This document shows positions 13,950 to 21,635 of a stretch of 42,218 bases of DNA, one piece after another. Position numbers and translations under genes: made by a program. Below the pieces are notes generated by a model that saw only the letters and a program-made list of their open reading frames with translations, ran no database searches and was not told the DNA's origin. How positions within the stretch are numbered: position 1 is the first letter of the stretch; every line of letters begins with the position of its first letter. The DNA lies in IMG/VR virus record IMGVR_UViG_3300035698_002090, positions 1 through 42,218 of that record, one strand, 5' to 3'. Source of the stretch: a virus.

Positions 13950-15404
13950 ATGAATATGATGGTGCCAAATTACTTTTCTACTTTTCCGGTACTGGGGAAA
14001 AAACCCCTGGTTTCATGGAAAGATTTTTCTAGTAGAAAACCCTCTAAAGAGGAGGTGTCTAATTGGGAAAAGCAATTTCCTAATTACAGTAAGGGTATTG
14101 CCACAGGTAAAATATCTAAAATTATCGTACTAGATGATGATGGAGGACTAGATATCGGCAAATACCCTATTCCAAAAACTCTTACACAGAGTACCCCTAG
14201 AGGTGGAAAGCACTACATATTCAGATGGTCAGATGAATTAGACGACAGGACAACAACTAAGACAGAGATTCTACCAAAAGTAGATATCAGAGGGGCCGGA
14301 GGGTACATTGTGTTTTATGGTTTTGAGAAACCGTATCACACAGTGCCCATTGCAAAAGCCCCTAATTGGTTAATTGAGTTGCTTCCTCTTAAGACAAAAT
14401 CGACGAACGGAGTTTTAAGGGAATCGGTTTCGGGTTTAAAAGACATAAAAGAAGGGAATAGGAATGATAGTTTCGCCAGGTTAGCAGGGTCTTTAAGAGC
14501 TAGAGGTTATAGTGCCTTAGAGATATTTGATTTGCTAGAGTCAAAAGCAAAGGATGTCGACTATCCTTTAGATGAGTTAGAGATTATCTGCAACAGTATT
14601 GGAAGGTACGAGCCTAAAATTAAGGTAAGTGACGAAATAGCTTCCTCAGTAGAATCTTTTTTAGAGAACGAGGAAAAAGTTGAGTGGATTGCTCCCGATT
14701 GGTTCGCTAAAAAAAGTATCGCTTTTGTGGCAGGATTACCGGAGACCGGCAAAACATGGATATTGATTGATTTAGCTATTAGTTGCGCATACAAAAAAGA
14801 TACCTCATGGCTTGGTAAATTTAAAGTTAAAGGAAACAAGAAAGTCATATTCATAGACCAAGAGAGATTTAAGGGAGAAACCCAAAGACGATTTAAGGCT
14901 GTTATCAGAGGTAAAAATATAGATCCCAAAGAATTACAAAATTTGTATATTCGATGTGGAACTACTACCCGACTTGATTTACAGCACTCTTTCGAGGCGT
15001 TTAGAAAAGAGTTAGCAGAGATAAGGCCCGACATGGTTATAATTGATAGCTTCGCAACATTTCACACTAAAGAAGAAAACAACAGGAAAGATATTCAGGA
15101 AGTATTAGAAAGAGTAAAAGAGCTACGGAACGAATTTGGATGCAGTTTTTTATTTGTCCATCATGAGAATAAAAATGCGTTTAAGAAAGGCGAAGATGCA
15201 GAAGAACCAAGTATTGCGCAAATGGCTGGTAATGTGGCAATTCCAGCGGCATCTGAAACCGTCCTTACAGTGCGGAAGCATGGAGAAGGAAATTCAATGG
15301 TGTATCATACTAAGTCGACGTTGTCATATACCAATGAACCATTCATGGTACGAGTGGTAGACTTAGTCACTGATAAATCTAAAATATCCATTGAGGCATA
15401 TTAA
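13950..15404 (+). CDS. Primase-polymerase / RecA-like helicase fusion
   Basis: 484 residues with two domains. Residues 1-150 match the bifunctional primase-polymerase (AEP/prim-pol) domain: VLDDDG with acidic residues 62-64, STPRGGKH at 81-88 and VDIRGAGGYIV at 111-121. Residues 245-484 form a RepA/AAA_25-type RecA-fold ATPase with Walker A GLPETGKT (262-269), Walker B DMVIIDSF (361-368) and a VHH motif near 403-405. It should unwind and prime phage DNA for the family A polymerase at 18684. Start at 13950 has GGAGAC about 10 bases upstream. The layout is that of many small phage replication proteins. Confidence 0.85.
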   Translation: MNMMVPNYFSTFPVLGKKPLVSWKDFSSRKPSKEEVSNWEKQFPNYSKGIATGKISKIIVLDDDGGLDIGKYPIPKTLTQSTPRGGKHYIFRWSDELDDRTTTKTEILPKVDIRGAGGYIVFYGFEKPYHTVPIAKAPNWLIELLPLKTKSTNGVLRESVSGLKDIKEGNRNDSFARLAGSLRARGYSALEIFDLLESKAKDVDYPLDELEIICNSIGRYEPKIKVSDEIASSVESFLENEEKVEWIAPDWFAKKSIAFVAGLPETGKTWILIDLAISCAYKKDTSWLGKFKVKGNKKVIFIDQERFKGETQRRFKAVIRGKNIDPKELQNLYIRCGTTTRLDLQHSFEAFRKELAEIRPDMVIIDSFATFHTKEENNRKDIQEVLERVKELRNEFGCSFLFVHHENKNAFKKGEDAEEPSIAQMAGNVAIPAASETVLTVRKHGEGNSMVYHTKSTLSYTNEPFMVRVVDLVTDKSKISIEAY

Positions 15405-15419
15405 TTCGAGGGTAGCTAT

Positions 15420-15935
15420 ATGGTTAAAGTATATCCAGCAAGAGCAATGACCGGCAGAATAAGAGCAGACGTTGTTAAGGAAGCTAGAGCTGACAAGAAA
15501 TTCTTTGAGAAAGCAGGTATTACAGTTCTGTGCCCTGTTAGCGAAGAAAATGTTAGGCCGACAAAGACGCAGTTGTTCACTTCGGTGTCACATCTTGTTA
15601 AGTTTTGGAAACGAGACAAGGAAATGATAAGAGAGGCGCATGTAATATTAGACATGACTCCTACATTAAAGAGCGAAGGTGTGTCACATGAATTAGGTTA
15701 CGCAAGATACTTTTTATGGAAACCAGTGGTTAGGGTTTTTCCTTTTCGAGAACTTCCAACGGAAGCAAGTATCGCCTACATGGAAGATGATTACGTTTGT
15801 GATAGTATTGAGGAAGCAGTTGAGTATCTTTATAGGGTACATGGTACATGGCTAAAACGAGTAATTTGGAGACTTAAATTGTATAACAGAAGTTTCCTAA
15901 AAAGTCTAATTCGTAAATTAGCGGGGTGGAAATGA
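15420..15935 (+). CDS. Nucleoside 2-deoxyribosyltransferase-like protein
   Basis: 171 residues. The start VKVYPARAMTG resembles the first strand and loop of the nucleoside 2-deoxyribosyltransferase fold. D79 follows a VIL strand (VILDMTP), and GVSHELGYARYF (87-98) matches the conserved catalytic-Glu helix (SxELGYA, E91). The family swaps bases on deoxyribonucleosides or hydrolyses the bond, so a role in nucleotide salvage or hypermodified bases is plausible. The basic C-terminal 40 residues are unusual. It overlaps the next gene by ATGA. Confidence 0.7.
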   Translation: MVKVYPARAMTGRIRADVVKEARADKKFFEKAGITVLCPVSEENVRPTKTQLFTSVSHLVKFWKRDKEMIREAHVILDMTPTLKSEGVSHELGYARYFLWKPVVRVFPFRELPTEASIAYMEDDYVCDSIEEAVEYLYRVHGTWLKRVIWRLKLYNRSFLKSLIRKLAGWK

Positions 15936-16120
15936 TAGAAGATTGCTGCGAGTTTCTTAGGGGTATTAAAGAAGACCCAAGCAGGATAGTTGAGTCTTTA
16001 ACTGTAAGAGATATTATAAAATTGAGAGAACACATAAAGCACTGCTCGGAGTGTTTTAAGATAGTCGAAGATGTATCAAGAGAAGATGACCGAGAAGAGA
16101 TACTATTCAGTGAGAATTAA
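15932..16120 (+). CDS. Small anti-sigma-like zinc protein (zf-HC2 type)
   Basis: 62 residues from the ATG at 15932 (ATGA overlap, GGGGTGG ribosome site). A GTG two codons earlier is less likely. LREHIKHCSECFKIVED holds H34-x3-C38-x2-C41, the motif of zinc-binding anti-sigma domains, preceded by a short helix as in that family. Since the phage also encodes a sigma-4-like protein, an interaction with host or phage sigma is an attractive inference. It could also be a small zinc protein with another job. The acidic tail is polar. Confidence 0.55.
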   Translation: MIEDCCEFLRGIKEDPSRIVESLTVRDIIKLREHIKHCSECFKIVEDVSREDDREEILFSEN

Positions 16121-16131
16121 GGAGAACAATA

Positions 16132-16314
16132 ATGATTAAATTTGAATACCAGTACGGTGAAAATAGTCCATTAGTTACGATGATTTTACACAGAGACTCT
16201 ACGTTAGATGATGTGTTAGAGGAGTTTGAGTCATTCTTACACATGGCTGGGTATCCTATCGACGGAGTTTTGGATATAGTACAAGAAGACGGTCCCGATG
16301 TTACGGTAAACTAG
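16132..16314 (+). CDS. Conserved small phage protein, unknown (60 aa)
   Basis: AAGGAGAA ribosome site. The product is acidic: one beta hairpin, then a helix (STLDDVLEEFESFLHMAGY) and a strand. Proteins with the pattern LDxVLExFExFLxxAGY are common in phages of many hosts, function unknown to me. Confidence 0.65.
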   Translation: MIKFEYQYGENSPLVTMILHRDSTLDDVLEEFESFLHMAGYPIDGVLDIVQEDGPDVTVN

Positions 16315-16315
16315 A

Positions 16316-16462
16316 ATGGACGAGATAATTAGTTTTTTAACAGCAGGTGCGTTTGTTTACTTGGGCTTAAAAGTTAAGATTGGTTTTGGTGACGTAGCGT
16401 ATTTTGTACTGGTTGCGGTGTCTTTGGTCGGGGGCTTTCTAATCTCCCATTACAGAACATAA
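16316..16462 (+). CDS. Small two-TM protein (48 aa)
   Basis: ATG at 16316, one base after the preceding stop. The product has two hydrophobic segments (about 4-20 and 27-44) with a short loop between. It lies three genes before a 3-TM holin, so it may belong to the lysis module, but no family is recognised. Confidence 0.5.
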   Translation: MDEIISFLTAGAFVYLGLKVKIGFGDVAYFVLVAVSLVGGFLISHYRT

Positions 16463-16474
16463 GGAGAAAGAGCA

Positions 16475-16642
16475 ATGTCAGACATAGACTTCGCTATTCG
16501 CACCTTACAGAACGGATATCTAGTTACGATCAAACGTGGCCTATACAATTATGTAAATCTGCAGCAAGCATTTTTCCCAGATAGTGCGAGTTTAATAGAC
16601 TACTTAAGAGATGAGATTGATTTACTAGAGGAGATAACTTAA
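16475..16642 (+). CDS. Small protein, unknown (55 aa)
   Basis: AAGGAGAAAG ribosome site. The product has two short strands and an acidic C-terminal helix (LIDYLRDEIDLLEEIT). Its last base is the first base of the holin start codon (TAATG). Not recognised. Confidence 0.55.
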   Translation: MSDIDFAIRTLQNGYLVTIKRGLYNYVNLQQAFFPDSASLIDYLRDEIDLLEEIT

Positions 16643-17070
16643 TGCCAATACCAGCGATAGTCGGACTGTTAGCACCTATGATAGGTAAACTAGCAGGTAA
16701 GTTTTTAACAAACAAAGGCGAGAAGACCAAGTTCTTAGCAGAGCTTGAGCTTAAATTAGCAGAGCAAGAAACTACTTTAATCAAAGCATTAACTGAAAGT
16801 GACATAGCACAGTCTGAAGTAAACAAGATTGAGGCACAGAGTAACAGTACATTCAAATCAGGATGGAGACCAGCAATAGCTTGGATATGCGTGTCTGGTT
16901 TAGCATACAGTGTATTTATGCCAGCTGTATCATGGGGTCTTCAACTAGCAGGCTACGCAGTTCCGGTCTTACCTCAGATTGGTGGAGAAACATTAACAAG
17001 TTTAACATTTGGTATCTTAGGCTTAGGGGCTTACAGAACTTATGAGAAAAAACAAGGAGTTACAAAATGA
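16642..17070 (+). CDS. Holin, 3-TM gene-transfer-agent type
   Basis: 142 residues. It has a hydrophobic N-terminal segment, a charged coiled helix (about 25-60), the signature FKSGWRPAIAWICVSGLAY (71-89), and C-terminal LTFGILGLGAYRTYEK. This is the pattern of the GTA_holin_3TM family. Such proteins collect in the inner membrane and permeabilise it at a set time, letting the endolysin reach the wall. The endolysin candidate lies 9 kb downstream (26049), and a second holin-like gene sits on the other strand (28585). Start and stop overlap both neighbours. Confidence 0.85.
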   Translation: MPIPAIVGLLAPMIGKLAGKFLTNKGEKTKFLAELELKLAEQETTLIKALTESDIAQSEVNKIEAQSNSTFKSGWRPAIAWICVSGLAYSVFMPAVSWGLQLAGYAVPVLPQIGGETLTSLTFGILGLGAYRTYEKKQGVTK

Positions 17071-17294
17071 CCATAGCTAAACCAGTTGAGAAAGCTGGAG
17101 ATGATAAGATCCTCGTTAAAAAGTCTTATGGAGATCGGGACTTTGTTAAAGAAGCTAAGGGTAAGACGTTTAGTTTGATTGTTGCAGGGTTGTCCCACAA
17201 CGTCAACGCAGCAGACCACACCACATCAACGGAACGAATCCTAGCGTTAGCGGATTCACTATTGAAAGGCATTGAGGATAGAGGATACTTCTAA
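17067..17294 (+). CDS. Small protein, unknown (75 aa)
   Basis: ATGA overlap with the holin gene. The middle (FSLIVAGLSHNVNAADHTTSTERILALADSLL) is a helical region with conserved-looking His and Thr positions. No membrane segment. The next gene starts with GTG directly after its stop. I do not recognise it. Confidence 0.6.
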   Translation: MTIAKPVEKAGDDKILVKKSYGDRDFVKEAKGKTFSLIVAGLSHNVNAADHTTSTERILALADSLLKGIEDRGYF

Positions 17295-18098
17295 GTGCTG
17301 ATTAAGTCAGAACATAATGGTCACCTCTTAGAGCATGATGAAGAGGAACACATCTACAAGTTAGATGGTAAGTTCCTAACGGGTGTTACCACTATCTTAG
17401 GTGGAGGATACCCCAAATCTCAGTTCTTAATTGACTGGCAAATTAAACAGGGTGCTCGTTGGTCACTAGCAGAGTGGGATCAGCTTGGCTGTGACGGTGG
17501 GAAGTTTGAAGAGATTGTTAAAGAGTCTCCAAAGGCTTACAAGATAGAGTTAAACAAAGCAGCCGATATCGGAACTGTTGTACATGATTATATGTATCAT
17601 ACAGAAGCTAAGAAGCCATTTAACTTAAAAGAACATCTTGAGCAGTTCGATACTGGCGCCAGGAAAGCAACATTCACAGCATTAAGACAGGGTAAGAAGT
17701 GGTTAAAAGAAAATGCTGATGAGATACTGGGATTGGAGCTGTTAGTTTGTTCTCCCAAGTATCTGTTTGCTGGTAGATTTGACAGGCTTTCCAACAGAAA
17801 AGGAGTAATTACTTTAACAGATTATAAGACAAGTTCAGGATTCTATATCACTCAGTTTATTCAGTTAGCAGCTTATTGTATAGCATTAGAAGAGTGGCTG
17901 GGAATTATAGTGGAAGACATTGAGATAGTTCGTTTTGATAAGAAAACAGGTAAGCTGACTACCCGAAATCTAGCGCAGTTAGCTAACACAGTAGGACTTA
18001 AATCAGAGACAACACTGAAAAGACTTAAAGATCAGTTTAAGATTATTTTAGACACAGTGAAGTTTAAAGAGAAGTTCGACAAATATATTAGGAAATAG
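17295..18098 (+). CDS. PD-(D/E)XK exonuclease, RecB/Cas4-like
   Basis: 267 residues starting with GTG directly after the upstream stop. Motifs of the RecB-type nuclease fold are in order: GTVVH (93-97), E148 in LGLELLV, GRFDRL with D163, TDYKTS with D176 and K178, and QLAAYCIAL near 190. This family cuts or resects DNA, and in phages it works in recombination, replication ends or degradation of host DNA. It sits in the replication block between primase/helicase and polymerase. A late Lys-rich helix ends the protein. Confidence 0.85.
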   Translation: MLIKSEHNGHLLEHDEEEHIYKLDGKFLTGVTTILGGGYPKSQFLIDWQIKQGARWSLAEWDQLGCDGGKFEEIVKESPKAYKIELNKAADIGTVVHDYMYHTEAKKPFNLKEHLEQFDTGARKATFTALRQGKKWLKENADEILGLELLVCSPKYLFAGRFDRLSNRKGVITLTDYKTSSGFYITQFIQLAAYCIALEEWLGIIVEDIEIVRFDKKTGKLTTRNLAQLANTVGLKSETTLKRLKDQFKIILDTVKFKEKFDKYIRK

Positions 18099-18106
18099 GA
18101 GGGATT

Positions 18107-18355
18107 ATGCCATATATTGAACAATCAAGACGGAACGCATTTCATCATAAATTAGTTAGTATGACCACACCAGGAGATTTAAACTACCACATTACTCAGC
18201 TGTGTCAAGAATATAAAGAACTTAGAGGGGAGTGTTACCAGACATATAATGACATTCTTGGTGCTCTCGAAGGAGCTAAGTTGGAGCTTTATCGTAAGAA
18301 GGTTGCCCCTTATGAAGAAAAGAAAATTAAAGAAAATGGGGATGTGTGGCTATGA
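18107..18355 (+). CDS. Conserved phage protein (DUF6899-like)
   Basis: 82 residues with the pattern PYIEQSRR, then TPGDLNYHITQLCQEY, NDILGALEGAKLELYRKKVAPYEEKKIKENGD. I know this as a domain common in phage replication blocks and annotated DUF6899. It is helical and acidic/basic mixed. It overlaps the next gene by ATGA. Function not established. Confidence 0.75.
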   Translation: MPYIEQSRRNAFHHKLVSMTTPGDLNYHITQLCQEYKELRGECYQTYNDILGALEGAKLELYRKKVAPYEEKKIKENGDVWL

Positions 18356-18681
18356 GTGAGTTTGTAACTAAGGACAGTGGAGACAGACAAGAGTTTTCCT
18401 CAGGAATGAAAAGAGACTCTAAACGCTCCAAAGAAAGATATGACTTAGTTGATATAGGTATGCTCAAACGATGGGCTGGGCTTATGGGAAGAGGAGCCGA
18501 AAAGTACGGCGACCATAATTGGAAAAAAGCTGATAGTCAAGCAGAATTAGACAGATTTAGGGAAAGTGCTTTTAGACATTTTATCCAGTGGTTTAACGAA
18601 GAGAACAAAGAAGAGGATCACGGAGCAGCGGTATTTTTTAATATAGCTGGAGCAGAATACGTAAAAAATAAAATAGGGTAA
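18352..18681 (+). CDS. dATP/dGTP diphosphohydrolase-like (MazG-type) protein
   Basis: 109 residues from the ATG at 18352. The pattern DSGDRQEFSSGMKRD, DLVDIGMLKRWAGLMGRGAEKYGDHNW and ESAFRHFIQWFNEE...EDHGAAVFFNI fits the phage family annotated as dATP/dGTP diphosphohydrolase N-terminal domain (all-alpha NTP pyrophosphatase superfamily). The EKYGDHNW and E/H/D residues would bind Mg2+ and nucleotide. It would reshape the dNTP pool during replication. Its relatives occur in phages with 2-aminoadenine DNA, but the partner PurZ is absent here, so normal bases are expected. Confidence 0.75.
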   Translation: MSEFVTKDSGDRQEFSSGMKRDSKRSKERYDLVDIGMLKRWAGLMGRGAEKYGDHNWKKADSQAELDRFRESAFRHFIQWFNEENKEEDHGAAVFFNIAGAEYVKNKIG

Positions 18682-18683
18682 TT

Positions 18684-20441
18684 ATGTCTGAACTGTTTGA
18701 AACTATCGAATTATGGGGTGTCGAAGCACAAGGAGCAATGCTTCACATTAATAAGTATCCTTCTAATAGCGAAATAGGCCCGGTAGCCATTGTAGATGTT
18801 GAAACGGACGAAGCAGATAATTTCGTAGGAATTGGATTTACTTACGATGGGTTAGAAATATTCTACCATACGAGTATTACAGAAGAGCTAAAGAAGCTAC
18901 TTTGTAGCGCACAGTTAATTGGACATAATGTAAAGTCAGATTTAAAGTGGTTAATAGGATGGGGTGTCGAAGTTAGTTCAGATCAGTTATTCTATGACAC
19001 AGCCTTGGCTTCGTATGTACAGAACACGACAAAGAAATCGCATGGTTTAAAATACTTAGCGTCCGAGATACTAGATCTTGACTGGCCTAAATATAAAGAG
19101 GTCGTCGGAACAGGAAAGAAGAAGCTTACTTTAGATAAGCAAGAAACCGAATTGGTTGCTAATTACTGCGGAATGGATTGTCTGGCTACTTACAGACTTT
19201 ATCGGCACTTTACTAAGACAATGTCAGATAAAGAGGATGCCTATCTTAAAGAGATAGAGATTCCGGCAGCTAAGATTCTAATGGATATGGAATTAGCAGG
19301 AATGGCACTAGATTTAGACTGCCTGAATAAATTAGATGCGGAGTTTACTTCCAAAGTCGAGGCTATTGAAGAAAAGGTACAGGACATTTGGAAAGAAAAG
19401 ATCGGAGACGAAAAATTAAATATTAATTCTAAAAGACAATTAGGTAAACTGTTAGAGTCTTTTGGGGCAGATCTACCAAAGACATTTAAAGGTAATAAGA
19501 AGGTAGATAAGAAAGTACTAGAAAATTTAGATCATTTAGAAGTTGCTCGGTTACTTCTGGAGTATTCCAAATTAAGTAAAATAAAAAGTACTTACATTAA
19601 AGGTTTATTAGGTAAACAAAAACACAGTAAAATACACTGTAATTTCAATCAGATATCTAATGACTCAGGAATAACTACAGGTAGATTGTCCTCAAGTGGG
19701 CCGAATCTACAAAATATACCGACAACTACTGACGAAGGAAAGTTAGTTAGGGAGGTATTTATTGCTGAAGAAGGTAACTTCCTTCTCGACTTAGACTTCT
19801 CTCAGATAGAGCCTAGATTAGTGGCACACATAACTGAAGACGATACGTTTGTTAAAGCATACCGAGATGGCAGAGATATCTACGAAGAATTAGTTGAAGG
19901 AACCGGTAGAAAAAGAAAAGACGGCAAGACATTTATGCTGGCTCTGCTGTACGGAGCGCAACCAAAGAAGTTAGCTTCCGTATTTAAGTGTGATGAGATG
20001 ATGGCAGAAGACATTATCCGTAAGATTATGAGCAAACTGCCTAAAGTTAGGGCGTGGATTGAAAGAGTAAAGCACAAAGCTAGGATTAGCGGAGAGGTAT
20101 ACACCTTGTACGGCAGAAGAATCCCGCTCCCTGGTATCAATTCAGAAGATAGGTACGAGAGACTCCACTGGGAAAGAGTAGCAGTCAATAGCATAATTCA
20201 GGGATCGGCAGCTGAAGTAATGAAGAAGTCACTTATAGCACTAAGAAAGGGTGGGTATTTACCGATTTTGACAGTACATGACTCCTTCATGGTAGAAGTT
20301 CCAGAAGAATTAGTCGAGGACGTTAAGGCAGACATTAAAAACATACTTGAAAACGTAGTTAAGCTAAATGTCCCACTAAAAGTAAGTACCGGAGTAGGTA
20401 AAAACTGGAAGGAGTGCAAAGATAATGAAGAAAAAGACTAA
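18684..20441 (+). CDS. polA: DNA polymerase, family A, with 3'-5' exonuclease
   Basis: 585 residues. Exonuclease motifs: VDVETDE (D38, E40), GHNVKSD (D86), YCGMD (D165). Polymerase motifs: A, LDLDFSQIE (D371); B, RKDGKTFMLALLYG (411-424); C, VHDSF (D533). All catalytic residues are present, so this is the phage replicase. In motif B the residue at the position of E. coli Pol I F762 is Leu (L419), a class reported for many viral polymerases. There is no 5'-3' exonuclease domain. It follows the nucleotide hydrolase gene and overlaps the HNH gene. Confidence 0.97.
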   Translation: MSELFETIELWGVEAQGAMLHINKYPSNSEIGPVAIVDVETDEADNFVGIGFTYDGLEIFYHTSITEELKKLLCSAQLIGHNVKSDLKWLIGWGVEVSSDQLFYDTALASYVQNTTKKSHGLKYLASEILDLDWPKYKEVVGTGKKKLTLDKQETELVANYCGMDCLATYRLYRHFTKTMSDKEDAYLKEIEIPAAKILMDMELAGMALDLDCLNKLDAEFTSKVEAIEEKVQDIWKEKIGDEKLNINSKRQLGKLLESFGADLPKTFKGNKKVDKKVLENLDHLEVARLLLEYSKLSKIKSTYIKGLLGKQKHSKIHCNFNQISNDSGITTGRLSSSGPNLQNIPTTTDEGKLVREVFIAEEGNFLLDLDFSQIEPRLVAHITEDDTFVKAYRDGRDIYEELVEGTGRKRKDGKTFMLALLYGAQPKKLASVFKCDEMMAEDIIRKIMSKLPKVRAWIERVKHKARISGEVYTLYGRRIPLPGINSEDRYERLHWERVAVNSIIQGSAAEVMKKSLIALRKGGYLPILTVHDSFMVEVPEELVEDVKADIKNILENVVKLNVPLKVSTGVGKNWKECKDNEEKD

Positions 20442-20802
20442 GAAAAAGAAAGAGTTTAACTTAAACGGGTATTTATTCGGAGCAATCAGTAGAATCTGGA
20501 GATGGTGGCCTCCTCGACAAGCTGTTATAGTTAGATCAACTAGCACAGTAGACGGGGTAGAAGGCAACACTTGCGATATATGTAAGATTTGGTATCCTGT
20601 TCTTAGAGGGAAGAGAGGCAGGAAGAAAAGACAGATAGAAGTAGATCACATTGTTCCGGTAGTTAGCGTTAAGAAAGGATTTCAAGGGTGGGATAATTAT
20701 ATTAAACGGAAGTTCGTTCAGACAGCGAATCTACAAGCTTTGTGTAAAGGGTGTCATTCAGCCAAGACTAAAGAAGAGAATCGTAAGAGGAGAGAAAAAT
20801 GA
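20425..20802 (+). CDS. HNH endonuclease
   Basis: 125 residues with a strongly basic start (KKKTKKKK). The HNH core is CDIC (50-53), VDHIVPV (73-79), NLQALCKGCH (102-111): the zinc cysteines, the catalytic DH pair and the Asn are all present. Free-standing HNH genes beside phage polymerases are typical homing endonucleases. It overlaps the polymerase end by 17 bases, so it may also be a resident nicking enzyme. Confidence 0.85.
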   Translation: MKKKTKKKKEFNLNGYLFGAISRIWRWWPPRQAVIVRSTSTVDGVEGNTCDICKIWYPVLRGKRGRKKRQIEVDHIVPVVSVKKGFQGWDNYIKRKFVQTANLQALCKGCHSAKTKEENRKRREK

Positions 20803-21635
20803 ATGGAAAAGAAGAGAAAATTATAAGAACAGAGATAAAGGCTACTTGTGCTGCCGTGGCTGGCTTTAACAATCGGCTAAGAGGAATTATATCTCTGTGG
20901 AGGTGCTGTGATTCTGTCGAAAAAGAGTGTGGCATAAGACCCAAGTTCTCCATCACATGGCCTATTACTGATATCTGCACAGGAAAGTATGAAGATGTTC
21001 TCCTAAATGAAATCAGCATCCGTGAAAGTGATCAAACTGTCTGTACTACTAAATCTGACATTTGTTGGCGACTTACTGTTTACGAAAGTGAGGTTCCCTC
21101 AGATTTTGCAAAAGCCTGGCCTTATCATGGAAGTATGCGCCCTAGCATTGAATTTGAATATGAGCGTATACCACAAAAAGTAAGAGATTTATTTTTACCC
21201 TATTTTAATAAACTCCAATTTCATCCTAGCATCCTTAAGAAAGCAGGAGAGACTAAACCTCTCCCTGGCAGTATCGGTGTATATTGTAGAGAGGCAGCTG
21301 ATTGGACAGCGCACTCTAGATCTTTGGGACTGCAGAAGTACTTTGACGCTATTGATGTATACGCCCCAGCAAATCCGATATACCTTTCAGCTCACACAGA
21401 AGAAATAGCAAAACAATTTATCGAACGGTATGGATCAAGAATACAGGTACAGCCAAACAAAGACTACAGTTCAAAGACAGGTCGACAGCTACAACACGCT
21501 ATTGTAGATATGAAAGTTATGTCTGATCTTCCAATGTATATCGGCGATGGGTTAAGTTCTTTCTTAGAGGACATATGGTGGCTCGGAGGATGTAAAGCAA
21601 AGGTAATTCGTTTAAGTAACCAGGAGAATATATGA
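20799..21635 (+). CDS. Fucosyltransferase-like (NodZ/GT23-type) glycosyltransferase
   Basis: 278 residues. The N-terminus has GFNNRLRGIISLWRCC...FSITWPITDICTGKYEDVL, the GxxNRLR helix and first strand of NodZ and O-fucosyltransferase-type enzymes that use GDP-sugars. The second half has IGVYCR (a Tyr-Cys version of the usual HxR), a Asp-containing YLSAHTEE strand, and GDGLSSFLEDIW near the end, matching the SxxS loop of that fold. ATGA overlap with the PLP enzyme gene that follows suggests a joint deoxysugar function. The acceptor is unknown: host surface glycan or a phage structure. Confidence 0.7.
   Translation: MNGKEEKIIRTEIKATCAAVAGFNNRLRGIISLWRCCDSVEKECGIRPKFSITWPITDICTGKYEDVLLNEISIRESDQTVCTTKSDICWRLTVYESEVPSDFAKAWPYHGSMRPSIEFEYERIPQKVRDLFLPYFNKLQFHPSILKKAGETKPLPGSIGVYCREAADWTAHSRSLGLQKYFDAIDVYAPANPIYLSAHTEEIAKQFIERYGSRIQVQPNKDYSSKTGRQLQHAIVDMKVMSDLPMYIGDGLSSFLEDIWWLGGCKAKVIRLSNQENI

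Noticed and set aside
18352-18681. 2-aminoadenine (Z) genome
   Set aside because: The dATP/dGTP diphosphohydrolase-like gene is present, but PurZ and DatZ are not recognised in the window, so base replacement is not supported.
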